Source: CAZKCK01 sp964552325 (GTDB lineage: Bacteria; Bacteroidota; Bacteroidia; Bacteroidales; TTA-H9). From it: a stretch of 36,438 nt of DNA. The notes below the pieces were generated by a model. The model worked only from the letters and a program-made list of their open reading frames with translations, did no database searches and had not been told where the DNA came from. Location of the stretch: positions 1-36,438 of the forward strand of contig CAZKHA010000019.1 of the NCBI GenBank assembly GCA_964552325.1. Direction: 5' to 3'. This document shows, in pieces, positions 24,068 through 31,825 of this stretch (positions within the stretch are counted from its first letter, which is position 1; each line of letters starts with the position of its first letter). A program made the translations under genes and the position numbers.

Positions 24068-26416
24068 TTAGAATTCGAAATTGAAGGTTACCGCCGGAAT
24101 AATGCTAAATAAATACGTTTTTTCGGCATAGGTAAGCTCTGGGTTTTGCTTATCTTGAACGAAGTTTATGGTCCAAGCATTTTTACGGCCATATGCATTG
24201 TATATCGAAAAGTTGAGTTCCCAGTCCCATTTGCGATTAGGTCTTTCTTTGGGTTTAAGTACATACGATACATCTAAGCGATGATAATCGGGCATTCGGT
24301 AGGCGTTTCTGTCTGAGTATATCGGAATGATGTTGTTGCCAATTTGGGCTCTTCCGGTGGGGAATGTAACTGGATTGCCAGTGGAATAAACCCAGTTCAT
24401 CGAAAACATATGCCGTTTATTCAACTCGTAATTGAGTACAATCGAAACATCGTTCGGTTTGTCGTACGGAGAATTGTAAGCATTGCCATTGTTGATGCCA
24501 TCAACTTGCCTGCGCGCCACTGAGTAGGTGTAGCCTATCCAGCCGGTTAGCTTGCCCTCGGTTTTGCGCAACAAAAATTCTATTCCATAGGCCCATGCCT
24601 TGCCACGCCTAATTTCGCCTTCAAGAAACTCATTAAACAACAAATCAGCTTGGTCTTTAAAATCTATGGCGTTTTGCATGTTTTTGTAATAGGCTTCCAC
24701 AGAAGCTTCTAAGGTGTTGTTCCGTAGGTTGCGTGCATAGCCAATGGCCAGTTGGTCGGCAAGTTGCGGCTTTACATTGGGCGAACACGCAAACCAAATA
24801 TCGAGCGGTGTTCCTGCTGTTGAGTTTTGCGCCAATTGAATGTATTGTGCAGTCCTTGAATAGCTAGCCTTTAGGGATGATACTTCATTCAACTGATAAT
24901 TTGCCGCTAAACGTGGTTCAATATTTATGTAGGTGTTATAGAATTCACCATCATCATGTACGGTTGAATCAATGGGTTGATATAAATTGTTGTAGATGAA
25001 ATTGGTGGCTTCGCCAATATTGTTGAACATGCTTAACCGCAAACCATACTTAAGGCTCAACAATTCGCCAATTTTTTGTTCGTTGCTAACATACACCGCC
25101 GACTCAAGGCTGTATTGCAAGGGCATTATAAGTTGATTAAAGGTGGCATCGGCACCAGTGCTTTTAACCGAACCAGGATTAAAGGTGTGGTAAGTGCTTT
25201 GTATCCCGAATTTTACGGTATTATTAGGGTTGGCGAATAAGTTGAAATCGGCTTTGAAGTTGAAGTCTTTCATTTTTGATTTCCAAATAAACGCATTGGC
25301 TTGTTCTTCGGGGCTTCCTAACGCATAATCGTATTTTGAATAGATAAATGTAAAGTTGGAGAAGAGCTTGCTCGAGAACAAATGATTCCAACGCGCTGTG
25401 AGTGTTTGGTTGCCAAAATCCATGTAAGCAAATTTGTTTTCAAACACGTCGCGACCCATATAACCCGAAATAAACAGGCGGTTTTTGTCGTTAAAACGGT
25501 GAGAAATTTTAGCATTGAAGTCGTAGAAATAGAGGGTGTTTTCGCGTACATTTTTATCTGATGACAATGGCAGGAACATATCAACATACGTGCGACGCCC
25601 AGACACAATAAACGACGTGTTTTCGTTTACAAGGGGGCCTTCCAGGGTTAGACGGCTGCTAATGGTTCCTATTCCACCCTTACCCGAAAATGATTTGTTG
25701 TTGCCGTCTTTCATGCGGATATCGAGCAATGACGATAAGCGACCACCATTTGCAGCAGGTATATCTCCTTTATAAATCTTTACATCTTTTAATGCATCAT
25801 TGTTAAAAATTGAAAAAAAACCAAGTAAGTGTGATGCATTATAAACGGGGGCTTCATCCAATAAAATCAAATTTTGGTCTTGTGCCCCTCCTCGCACGCT
25901 AAATCCTGTTGAGCCTTCCGAGGTCGTTTTAACACCTGGCAGCAATTGCAATGCCCTAATTATGTCAACCTCGCCCATCAGTGCAGGTATTCGGCTTATG
26001 GTTTTAACGTCCATTTTAACAACGCTCATTTCAGGTTTTCGCACACTTTCACCCTTGCGTTCGCCTGTAATTTCAACGGCATTAAGTTGCTCGGTCTTGG
26101 TGGCCAAGCTCATGTTAAAAGTAAGGTTTTTTTTAAGTTCAATAGATTGTTCCTGGGTTTTGTAGCCAATAAACGAATACAGTAAGGTGTATTTTCCGGC
26201 TGGCAAGCTTAACGAATAGAAACCATACACATTTGTGGTTGTGCCAGCAGATGTTTCTTTTACAAATACTGTAGCACCAATCAGTTGCTCTCCATTTAGG
26301 GCATCGGTTATATTTCCACTTATCGTAAATTTGGGCTCCAATATGCCATTTTCTGCGAAAGTTGACGTGCTTATTAACAACACACATACAGCAATTAAAC
26401 TATACAAAAGTTTCAT
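24068..26416 (-). CDS. TonB-dependent outer-membrane receptor with carboxypeptidase-regulatory-like domain
   Basis: Outer-membrane active transporter of 782 residues. A signal peptide ends near STFAEN. A carboxypeptidase-regulatory-like beta-sandwich follows (about 32-110; ISGNITDALNGEQLIGATVFV, abridged here to its SGNITD and GATVFV parts), as in most Bacteroidota receptors. A plug domain comes next (about 125-240; ALQLLPGVK, GFSVRGGAQDQNLILLDEAPVY), then a beta-barrel ending in aromatic FNFEF, the usual BAM signal. Its partner is the DUF4249 lipoprotein directly downstream, not a SusD, so a small molecule or metal is a more likely substrate than a glycan. The adjacent Znu importer suggests metal, by context only. 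A 23-bp inverted repeat lies in the upstream gap. Confidence 0.88.
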   Translation of the reverse strand: MKLLYSLIAVCVLLISTSTFAENGILEPKFTISGNITDALNGEQLIGATVFVKETSAGTTTNVYGFYSLSLPAGKYTLLYSFIGYKTQEQSIELKKNLTFNMSLATKTEQLNAVEITGERKGESVRKPEMSVVKMDVKTISRIPALMGEVDIIRALQLLPGVKTTSEGSTGFSVRGGAQDQNLILLDEAPVYNASHLLGFFSIFNNDALKDVKIYKGDIPAANGGRLSSLLDIRMKDGNNKSFSGKGGIGTISSRLTLEGPLVNENTSFIVSGRRTYVDMFLPLSSDKNVRENTLYFYDFNAKISHRFNDKNRLFISGYMGRDVFENKFAYMDFGNQTLTARWNHLFSSKLFSNFTFIYSKYDYALGSPEEQANAFIWKSKMKDFNFKADFNLFANPNNTVKFGIQSTYHTFNPGSVKSTGADATFNQLIMPLQYSLESAVYVSNEQKIGELLSLKYGLRLSMFNNIGEATNFIYNNLYQPIDSTVHDDGEFYNTYINIEPRLAANYQLNEVSSLKASYSRTAQYIQLAQNSTAGTPLDIWFACSPNVKPQLADQLAIGYARNLRNNTLEASVEAYYKNMQNAIDFKDQADLLFNEFLEGEIRRGKAWAYGIEFLLRKTEGKLTGWIGYTYSVARRQVDGINNGNAYNSPYDKPNDVSIVLNYELNKRHMFSMNWVYSTGNPVTFPTGRAQIGNNIIPIYSDRNAYRMPDYHRLDVSYVLKPKERPNRKWDWELNFSIYNAYGRKNAWTINFVQDKQNPELTYAEKTYLFSIIPAVTFNFEF

Positions 26417-26473
26417 TTGATAAAATTTTGAAAAAGGCAGAGGCCTCGATTTTCGTAAAATTTTGGAGGTTTT

Positions 26474-26496
26474 GCATTAAATAATAAATTTAATGC
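26474..26496. promoter_or_regulatory. inverted repeat upstream of the TonB receptor (operator candidate)
   Basis: GCATTAAAT (26474-26482) and ATTTAATGC (26488-26496) are perfect 9-bp arms around 5 bases. They lie 58 bases upstream of the receptor start, in a 119-base gap. On the minus strand it is followed by AAAACCTCC rather than T residues, so it is not a typical terminator. No TAnnTTTG box is visible in this gap. Confidence 0.45.
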
Positions 26497-26535
26497 TAAT
26501 TTTTTCGATTACTTATTTTAGTTATTTTCGGATGA

Positions 26536-27222
26536 TTATTTAAGAAAATTTCCAAACATTAAGCTTATGCTACCAACTGGGCTGTTAAAGGCGTTTTTGT
26601 CAAAGTAAGCCTTTTCTTGTCCATTTTGGTCAATATAGGTTTGGGTCACTCCCGAAACGTAGCGGTATCCTAATCCGAAATTGATTTTAAACCACTTAAG
26701 CATATTTATTTCGAATTCGGCTTGTGGTGTTACAACAAAAACCCCATCCCACCCCAATTCATTATCCATGTCGCGGTATTCTTTATCAATCATCGAAACG
26801 GCTCCCCAGCCAATTTTTGAGCTAATCGACCAATGGAAAATGCGTTCGGTATTGTTAATGTATCCAAGCCAAAACCCACCATGGCCAAGCATGGGACGGC
26901 GGTTTTTATACGTTTTCAATCCGTTATATTCATCTTTAATTACAATGTTATACTGCGGCATGTCAGTGGCCAATCCCATACCATAGCCTCCAAAGAAAAA
27001 GGTTTGGTTAATTAATACTGCACCACCGCCACCGCTTGAAACGCCCAACTCGCCATCAACAGATGAAAATTCGACAATGGGAGCTCCAAAGCCTGAAAAT
27101 GAGACTGGCCCTCCTTTGCTTAGTAAAAACTGAGTTTCAGTGTTTGGTGTTTCTTGCGCAAACAAAGATGTTGTAACCATCATAAGGGTGGTTAATACAA
27201 TAGGTAAACGAAAAGATTTCAT
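26536..27222 (-). CDS. exported protein of unknown function, beta-rich
   Basis: A 228-residue protein I do not recognise. It has a clear signal peptide (MKSFRLPIVLTTLMMVTTSLFAQ) with cleavage after FAQ or nearby. The mature part is rich in glycine and aromatic residues in alternating patterns (GGGGAVLINQTFFFGGYGMG, GHGGFWLGYI, KINFGLGYRYVSG), as in small outer-membrane beta-barrels. The last residues are SLMFGNFLK rather than a clean terminal aromatic. It is the last gene of the tight run that starts at 34285, 8 bases after the stop of the fused membrane protein, so it should be coexpressed with it. Barrel localisation is inference. Confidence 0.7.
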   Translation of the reverse strand: MKSFRLPIVLTTLMMVTTSLFAQETPNTETQFLLSKGGPVSFSGFGAPIVEFSSVDGELGVSSGGGGAVLINQTFFFGGYGMGLATDMPQYNIVIKDEYNGLKTYKNRRPMLGHGGFWLGYINNTERIFHWSISSKIGWGAVSMIDKEYRDMDNELGWDGVFVVTPQAEFEINMLKWFKINFGLGYRYVSGVTQTYIDQNGQEKAYFDKNAFNSPVGSISLMFGNFLK

Positions 27223-27230
27223 AACAAATA

Positions 27231-30098
27231 CTAGTTTGATTTAATAAGGCGCTGATTTAGAAGCGTAGCCAAAACCTGAAGTCGGGTATCGGCTACCTGC
27301 CGCTTGCATAAATTATGCCAAAACAGGCTACCCTCTTTCCGTTTACCTAATTTGTAATACGAAAGTAACATTTGAAATTCAACGTATCGTAAGATTTTTT
27401 CGGAGTAAGAACCTCTGTGGATATCTATTAGCTTACCATTACGCAGTACTTGTTCGTAATTGTTGATTAGAACCCCGTGGTAGAATAGCAGTATGTTCGT
27501 TAAATTTTTTCGAAAGGGGTGCTTTTTGATTTGATTGTTCAAAAAAACCGCAAGCGTGTCCGATTTTGAACGGTTGGAAAACCTGTTAATACTTATAAAA
27601 TCTTCGTGAAAGGCATCTACCAACAAATCCATGGGTAGTAAGTTTAGTTCGGCCATTGATGAATCGAGTTCGTTCGCATTTGCCAACTGATAAAGCTGCC
27701 CAATGCTTACTTTAAACGAGCGTATGTTCGCAGTAACTTTATTGTAATCTTGGATGGCCTGAAAACGATAGGCAAAAGGGCTTACTTCCGTGCCGTTTAA
27801 AATGGCCTTCTCAAAAACAGGTGTTAGGCTTGCATATATTTGGTGAAGTTCTTCTACGTTTTGTTCCAAAAAACGGGCTTTTATGGCTTTTGTTTCTAGA
27901 AGGGGTTTGTATTCTGAGTTATAGCTAGCTCCCCAAGTGTCGAGATTCGCAAAGTATGCGTTAAGCCAGTTAGAGGAGCCAAGTTTTCTGAAGGCTAAAT
28001 CGTTGGCCGATAAAATACCAATCCTGCCTAAGTTCAGTTTTAATTCATTCGATTTAAAGATTTTATCTGATGGAAAGCCATCGATAGCTTGATTGCCAGC
28101 TACAATTAAAATATTAGAATCGTCGGCAAAATATATTGAATAATGCGGGAAAACTTGAGCTAATGATTTAATTACCAATGCTACCAAGCGGACATCGGAT
28201 TCGTAAAGGTGCATCCATTGCGTAAAAACACCTTGGCTAGTTAAGCGCGCTTTTACAGTGCTGTAAAATGCTTTCGTAAATAGGTTTCCCATTCCGTTAA
28301 CCCATGGGTTTGAGGGTTCTGAGATTATTAAATCGTATTTTTTCCGTTCGTTAGCTAACAGTAAGCGAGCATCACCGGTTTTAATGGTACATCGTGGGTC
28401 GTAGTAAGCTTTGGCCACACGATGTCCGAAGTTGCGTGAGGCTTCAATTACAGCGGGTTCTATTTCAGCCACTTCTAGGGTTTTAACCCTGGAGTCGCAT
28501 AAAGCCGTATGGGCGGTTAAACCTGAGCCTAATCCAATAACAAATACATTATCAGGTGTTTGAGTTAATGAAAGGGGTAAGGCGGCAAGTAGAATTTCAA
28601 CAGGTTCATCGGGCCCTGGCTTATTGCCCATACCAATGGCTGCATCGGGTTTGCCGTTAATAAGCAAGGTCATGTTTTTATCGTTGCTCAATGTAATAGC
28701 CACGCTTGCCGTCTTTCCATCTTGATTGAATAAAATAGCGGAAGAGTTTGTGGACCGGCCTGTTCGGAAAACGCCAGCGTTTAAAACGGAATGATCTGGT
28801 GAGATGTATAGCAGAAACACCCCTGCAATTAAAAAGGCTATAACAAGCGGCAAAGGGCTAGGTTTCGTTAGCTTTTTTGAAAGAGTTAAGGATGCAATTA
28901 CCAGTAAAAATACCATGGCTAACATAAGCGTATGCCATACACCCAGCAATGGAAAGCCTATTTGTTGGGCCAGCAGGGCGCCAATACCGCATCCTAAGGC
29001 ATTTATGGCATAGGTTTTACCTTGTGTTGCTTTTGGGCTTTCGCTAATAAGCGCAGGTAATAGCATGCCCATAAAAAATGCAGGTAAAAATACCAAGATG
29101 GAGGATATAAACATGGTAACGAAATTGTAAACCACCCAACCTTCTTCCGTGCGGGTAATGGCCGTTAAGGCTGAGGCCATTGTTTTAACCAAAAATTCGT
29201 AAAGCGATAAAGTCAATACGCCTGCTAATGGAGCCATAATGAGTGCGAAGCGTATGACTTTTTTTGGTGGATGTTTTACCGTTGCAAAGCTTCCGGAAGC
29301 CATGCCAGCAATATAGACTGCTAAAAGTATTTCGAACGATCTGAACGAGGAACCAAGGATTAGCGTTAACAATCGAAGCAGCGATACTTGCATAGCAAAA
29401 GCAGCAACTCCGGATGCAAATGCCAGTATATAAAGTTTTTTAAGCAGCTGGCCTGATGCTTCATGGTTTTGGACATTTCTGGGTTCCGGTTTCCATTTGT
29501 TCGAGATTAGCAATGAACCTATGCCTACACTACAAAATGTAAAGGCTACCAACAACAAGATGCTGTCATGTGGTATGTTTCCAATTAAATAGAAGCCAGC
29601 AAGTAAAGCACCCATTACTCCCCCTAAGGCATTTAGTCCATAAATTTTTGGAGCCAAATGTTGGTTGGGTATAGCACCAATGGCTTTTAGCATCACAGGG
29701 AAACTATAACCACTTAAAAATGATGGAGGTATAACTAATAATATGCCGATTAAATAGCGATATAGATGAATAAACCATTCGTTATTGCCAAGATGTGCGC
29801 TTATGCTGCTTGCAGCCTGTAAGATTGGCACAGCAAGTAGGCCAAAAAGGCCCGAAAAGATTGAAATTAACCCGAATACCTTGAGATGTTTGGCTGGGCT
29901 ACCTGTGGTTTTGGATGCTTTTGTTGCGCCCCATGCCATGCCTGCCATATAAAATACCAATACAAATACCTGTGCAAATGCAGCATAACCCAGCCAAGTA
30001 TACAATAGGGATGCGCACACGGTTTGGGTTAGCAAGGCAGCTAGTCCGGTTAAAAAGAAAAATACAAGTATGATGTATCGTGGCGGTTTAAAGATCAT
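27231..30098 (-). CDS. duplicated membrane module fused to a spermidine-synthase-like domain
   Basis: A 955-residue fusion protein. Two homologous membrane modules (about 8-198 and 221-407) each contain an AGMA(W/S)G motif (52-57, 264-269), a P-(S/A)-F motif (125, 339) and a Y-(G/A)-(L/I)-NALG motif (153, 363). A further helix lies near 417-432. The spermidine-synthase-like Rossmann domain covers about 460-680, with VIGLGSG at 520-526, acidic E545/E547 and D576. The position of the catalytic aspartate segment reads SEPSNPW (593-599) instead of the classical DSxDP. That is usual in fused MFS/spermidine-synthase-like proteins and argues against true polyamine synthesis. The last 270 residues are helical and unrecognised. 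It is coupled to the C1 peptidase gene by a 2-base gap. Substrate unknown. Confidence 0.75.
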   Translation of the reverse strand: MIFKPPRYIILVFFFLTGLAALLTQTVCASLLYTWLGYAAFAQVFVLVFYMAGMAWGATKASKTTGSPAKHLKVFGLISIFSGLFGLLAVPILQAASSISAHLGNNEWFIHLYRYLIGILLVIPPSFLSGYSFPVMLKAIGAIPNQHLAPKIYGLNALGGVMGALLAGFYLIGNIPHDSILLLVAFTFCSVGIGSLLISNKWKPEPRNVQNHEASGQLLKKLYILAFASGVAAFAMQVSLLRLLTLILGSSFRSFEILLAVYIAGMASGSFATVKHPPKKVIRFALIMAPLAGVLTLSLYEFLVKTMASALTAITRTEEGWVVYNFVTMFISSILVFLPAFFMGMLLPALISESPKATQGKTYAINALGCGIGALLAQQIGFPLLGVWHTLMLAMVFLLVIASLTLSKKLTKPSPLPLVIAFLIAGVFLLYISPDHSVLNAGVFRTGRSTNSSAILFNQDGKTASVAITLSNDKNMTLLINGKPDAAIGMGNKPGPDEPVEILLAALPLSLTQTPDNVFVIGLGSGLTAHTALCDSRVKTLEVAEIEPAVIEASRNFGHRVAKAYYDPRCTIKTGDARLLLANERKKYDLIISEPSNPWVNGMGNLFTKAFYSTVKARLTSQGVFTQWMHLYESDVRLVALVIKSLAQVFPHYSIYFADDSNILIVAGNQAIDGFPSDKIFKSNELKLNLGRIGILSANDLAFRKLGSSNWLNAYFANLDTWGASYNSEYKPLLETKAIKARFLEQNVEELHQIYASLTPVFEKAILNGTEVSPFAYRFQAIQDYNKVTANIRSFKVSIGQLYQLANANELDSSMAELNLLPMDLLVDAFHEDFISINRFSNRSKSDTLAVFLNNQIKKHPFRKNLTNILLFYHGVLINNYEQVLRNGKLIDIHRGSYSEKILRYVEFQMLLSYYKLGKRKEGSLFWHNLCKRQVADTRLQVLATLLNQRLIKSN

Positions 30099-30100
30099 TT

Positions 30101-31318
30101 TTATTTAATGATTTTGTCAAGAATAGGACGCGCTGCCAACTTGTGAACCTGTATGTTCATCATTTTTAAGCGTATGTAATCCTCATGTATAAATCGAAAG
30201 CCTTTCACGGGTGCATCAAAGGCGCTTGCATTAGAATCTTTTGTTAGAAACCAATAACTGCCATTGTGCCACGTTACGCCAACAATGTGCATGCAGTGGT
30301 CGTCGGTGGTGGTTTTATTGGTAAGCCGATATTGCCGCGCGTTTTCGTCTATCGCTTTGGAGGGGATATCCCAGTTGGGGATCATCCCAATCCCTTGTTC
30401 ACGGTCGAAGCCGGGTTCTGAAATGTCGCCACAAATACAAGCCGTGTATCCGTTTTGTAATGCGTTGGTTAGCACATTAAAGAATTCGTTTAATGGAACA
30501 TTATAGTATTCGTCGAAATGCCGCCAATTGTCATCTTCAATTAATTCGGTTCGCTGGTTTTGAGTTTGTTCCATGTTCGACATGAAATTAAAATAATCGT
30601 CGGGCTTAAGCTTTACCACTTCTTCGGCAAATGATTTGGCAGTGTACGTTTTCCCCTTAAAATCGAAGGTAGCTGGCATCGCCTGCATATAATGCTCCAT
30701 AATTGATGTGATGGTCTGCAACACCAGGTTGGGGTTCCAGTTTTGGCTTTCTTTTATGTTGGTTAAAAAGGTCTTCATCTCTGCAATCATCTCACGGTGA
30801 TGATGGTACTTGTTTTTATTGGGTTTCCCTTGGTAGGCAGATAAAGGCATCGCTCCATACTTTTTTAACAACAAGGGCACCGACGAGGCTTCAGAGCCTT
30901 CGTCAAAAGTGATGGCTCCGCGAGATTCTACAAATTGCAGCGCTCGCTCCAAGTATTCGTGATATACGAAAAACATTTCCGAGAGTTTGGTTTTTTGGCC
31001 GTTTACCCTATAGCATTCCGATTCAAGGAACGATGTGGCCGCAAAACACCAGCAAGTTCCGCTCTCGCCTTGGCAAACTGGACTGTTGTTCCATGCGCGC
31101 TGATAACGTGTGGTATCCATTGGTAGGTCTTTGCCAGTTAAGTCCAAGGCCATGTATTTTTTGGCAGGTACAATGGTCAAAGGCTTTGTTTCGCGCTGAA
31201 TTTCTTGGTATAAGCCCGATTTGGGGCTTTTATAAATCAAGCTGTCTTTTTTTGACGTTTGAGCCAATAAGCATAGTACGCTCAGGAGCAGGCTCATTAA
31301 AAGGGATGCTTTTTTCAT
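30101..31318 (-). CDS. exported C1-family (bleomycin hydrolase/PepC-like) cysteine peptidase
   Basis: Papain-clan peptidase of 405 residues with a signal peptide (MKKASLLMSLLLSVLCLLAQ), so it acts outside the cytoplasm, unlike classical PepC. The oxyanion glutamine and nucleophile are Q83 and C89 in CQGESGTCWCFA. The catalytic histidine is H341 in DDHCMHIVGV. The C-terminal KMMNIQVHKLA resembles the M-S-I-V-V-H-K end of the PepC family. The segment that normally reads NSWG reads KDSNAS (360-365). The usual asparagine is therefore replaced by D361, with N363 two positions on. The chain is somewhat shorter than the usual PepC length. It sits 9 bases after the ProX-like gene and 2 before the membrane fusion. 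Aminopeptidase activity is plausible but the altered triad leaves this open. Confidence 0.78.
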   Translation of the reverse strand: MKKASLLMSLLLSVLCLLAQTSKKDSLIYKSPKSGLYQEIQRETKPLTIVPAKKYMALDLTGKDLPMDTTRYQRAWNNSPVCQGESGTCWCFAATSFLESECYRVNGQKTKLSEMFFVYHEYLERALQFVESRGAITFDEGSEASSVPLLLKKYGAMPLSAYQGKPNKNKYHHHREMIAEMKTFLTNIKESQNWNPNLVLQTITSIMEHYMQAMPATFDFKGKTYTAKSFAEEVVKLKPDDYFNFMSNMEQTQNQRTELIEDDNWRHFDEYYNVPLNEFFNVLTNALQNGYTACICGDISEPGFDREQGIGMIPNWDIPSKAIDENARQYRLTNKTTTDDHCMHIVGVTWHNGSYWFLTKDSNASAFDAPVKGFRFIHEDYIRLKMMNIQVHKLAARPILDKIIK

Positions 31319-31327
31319 GTTGTAGTG

Positions 31328-31822
31328 TTAATCGTCGTAAAGTGTTATAAATTCATACGAATTACCAGAATTATTCATAAACCGCATAAAATCAGTAAAT
31401 TTTACTACAATTGATGCTGTGTTAATGAGAGGATGGAAGCTAATGGACGCTGATTTTTGCAGATTGGCGTCAAAGAAAACATGTACATGGTTTGTGGTAT
31501 CGTTTATCAATCCAAAAGGTGTTACTGAGCCTGGCATTACCCCAAGGTATTTGTTCAGGCGTTCGGGCGAGGCAAAGGTGAGTTTGCCTTGTTTGAGCCG
31601 TTTCTCAAGGTCGTGAATGCTGATATTGCGTGTATGTTCAAGCACCACTAAATAATGCCTGTTTCCTTTGTGATTCCTGAAAAACACGTTTTTGCAGTGT
31701 GTTGCAGCAATATCAACCCAATATTTCCGGGCGGTTTCAATATCGGGTGCAGCGGGGTGTTCGTAGGCGGTCCAGCTTATTCCCAATTGTGTAAGGTGTT
31801 GGTAGAGTTTTTGGTAGGGCAT
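31328..31822 (-). CDS. ProX/YbaK-type aminoacyl-tRNA deacylase
   Basis: Stand-alone editing domain of the prolyl-tRNA synthetase-associated (INS/YbaK, ProX) superfamily, 164 residues, normal length. Members hydrolyse tRNA wrongly charged with a near-cognate amino acid, commonly Ala-tRNA(Pro). The opening YQHLTQLGISWTAYEHPA, the conserved lysine segment CKNVFFRNHKG near 43-53, the YLGVMPGSVTPFGLIND stretch and the VHVFFDANL segment all fit this family. It lies 3 bases after the AOR-family gene and 9 before the exported C1 peptidase, an unexpected place for a tRNA quality-control enzyme. Which tRNA is edited is not readable here. Confidence 0.86.
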   Translation of the reverse strand: MPYQKLYQHLTQLGISWTAYEHPAAPDIETARKYWVDIAATHCKNVFFRNHKGNRHYLVVLEHTRNISIHDLEKRLKQGKLTFASPERLNKYLGVMPGSVTPFGLINDTTNHVHVFFDANLQKSASISFHPLINTASIVVKFTDFMRFMNNSGNSYEFITLYDD

Positions 31823-31825
31823 TTT

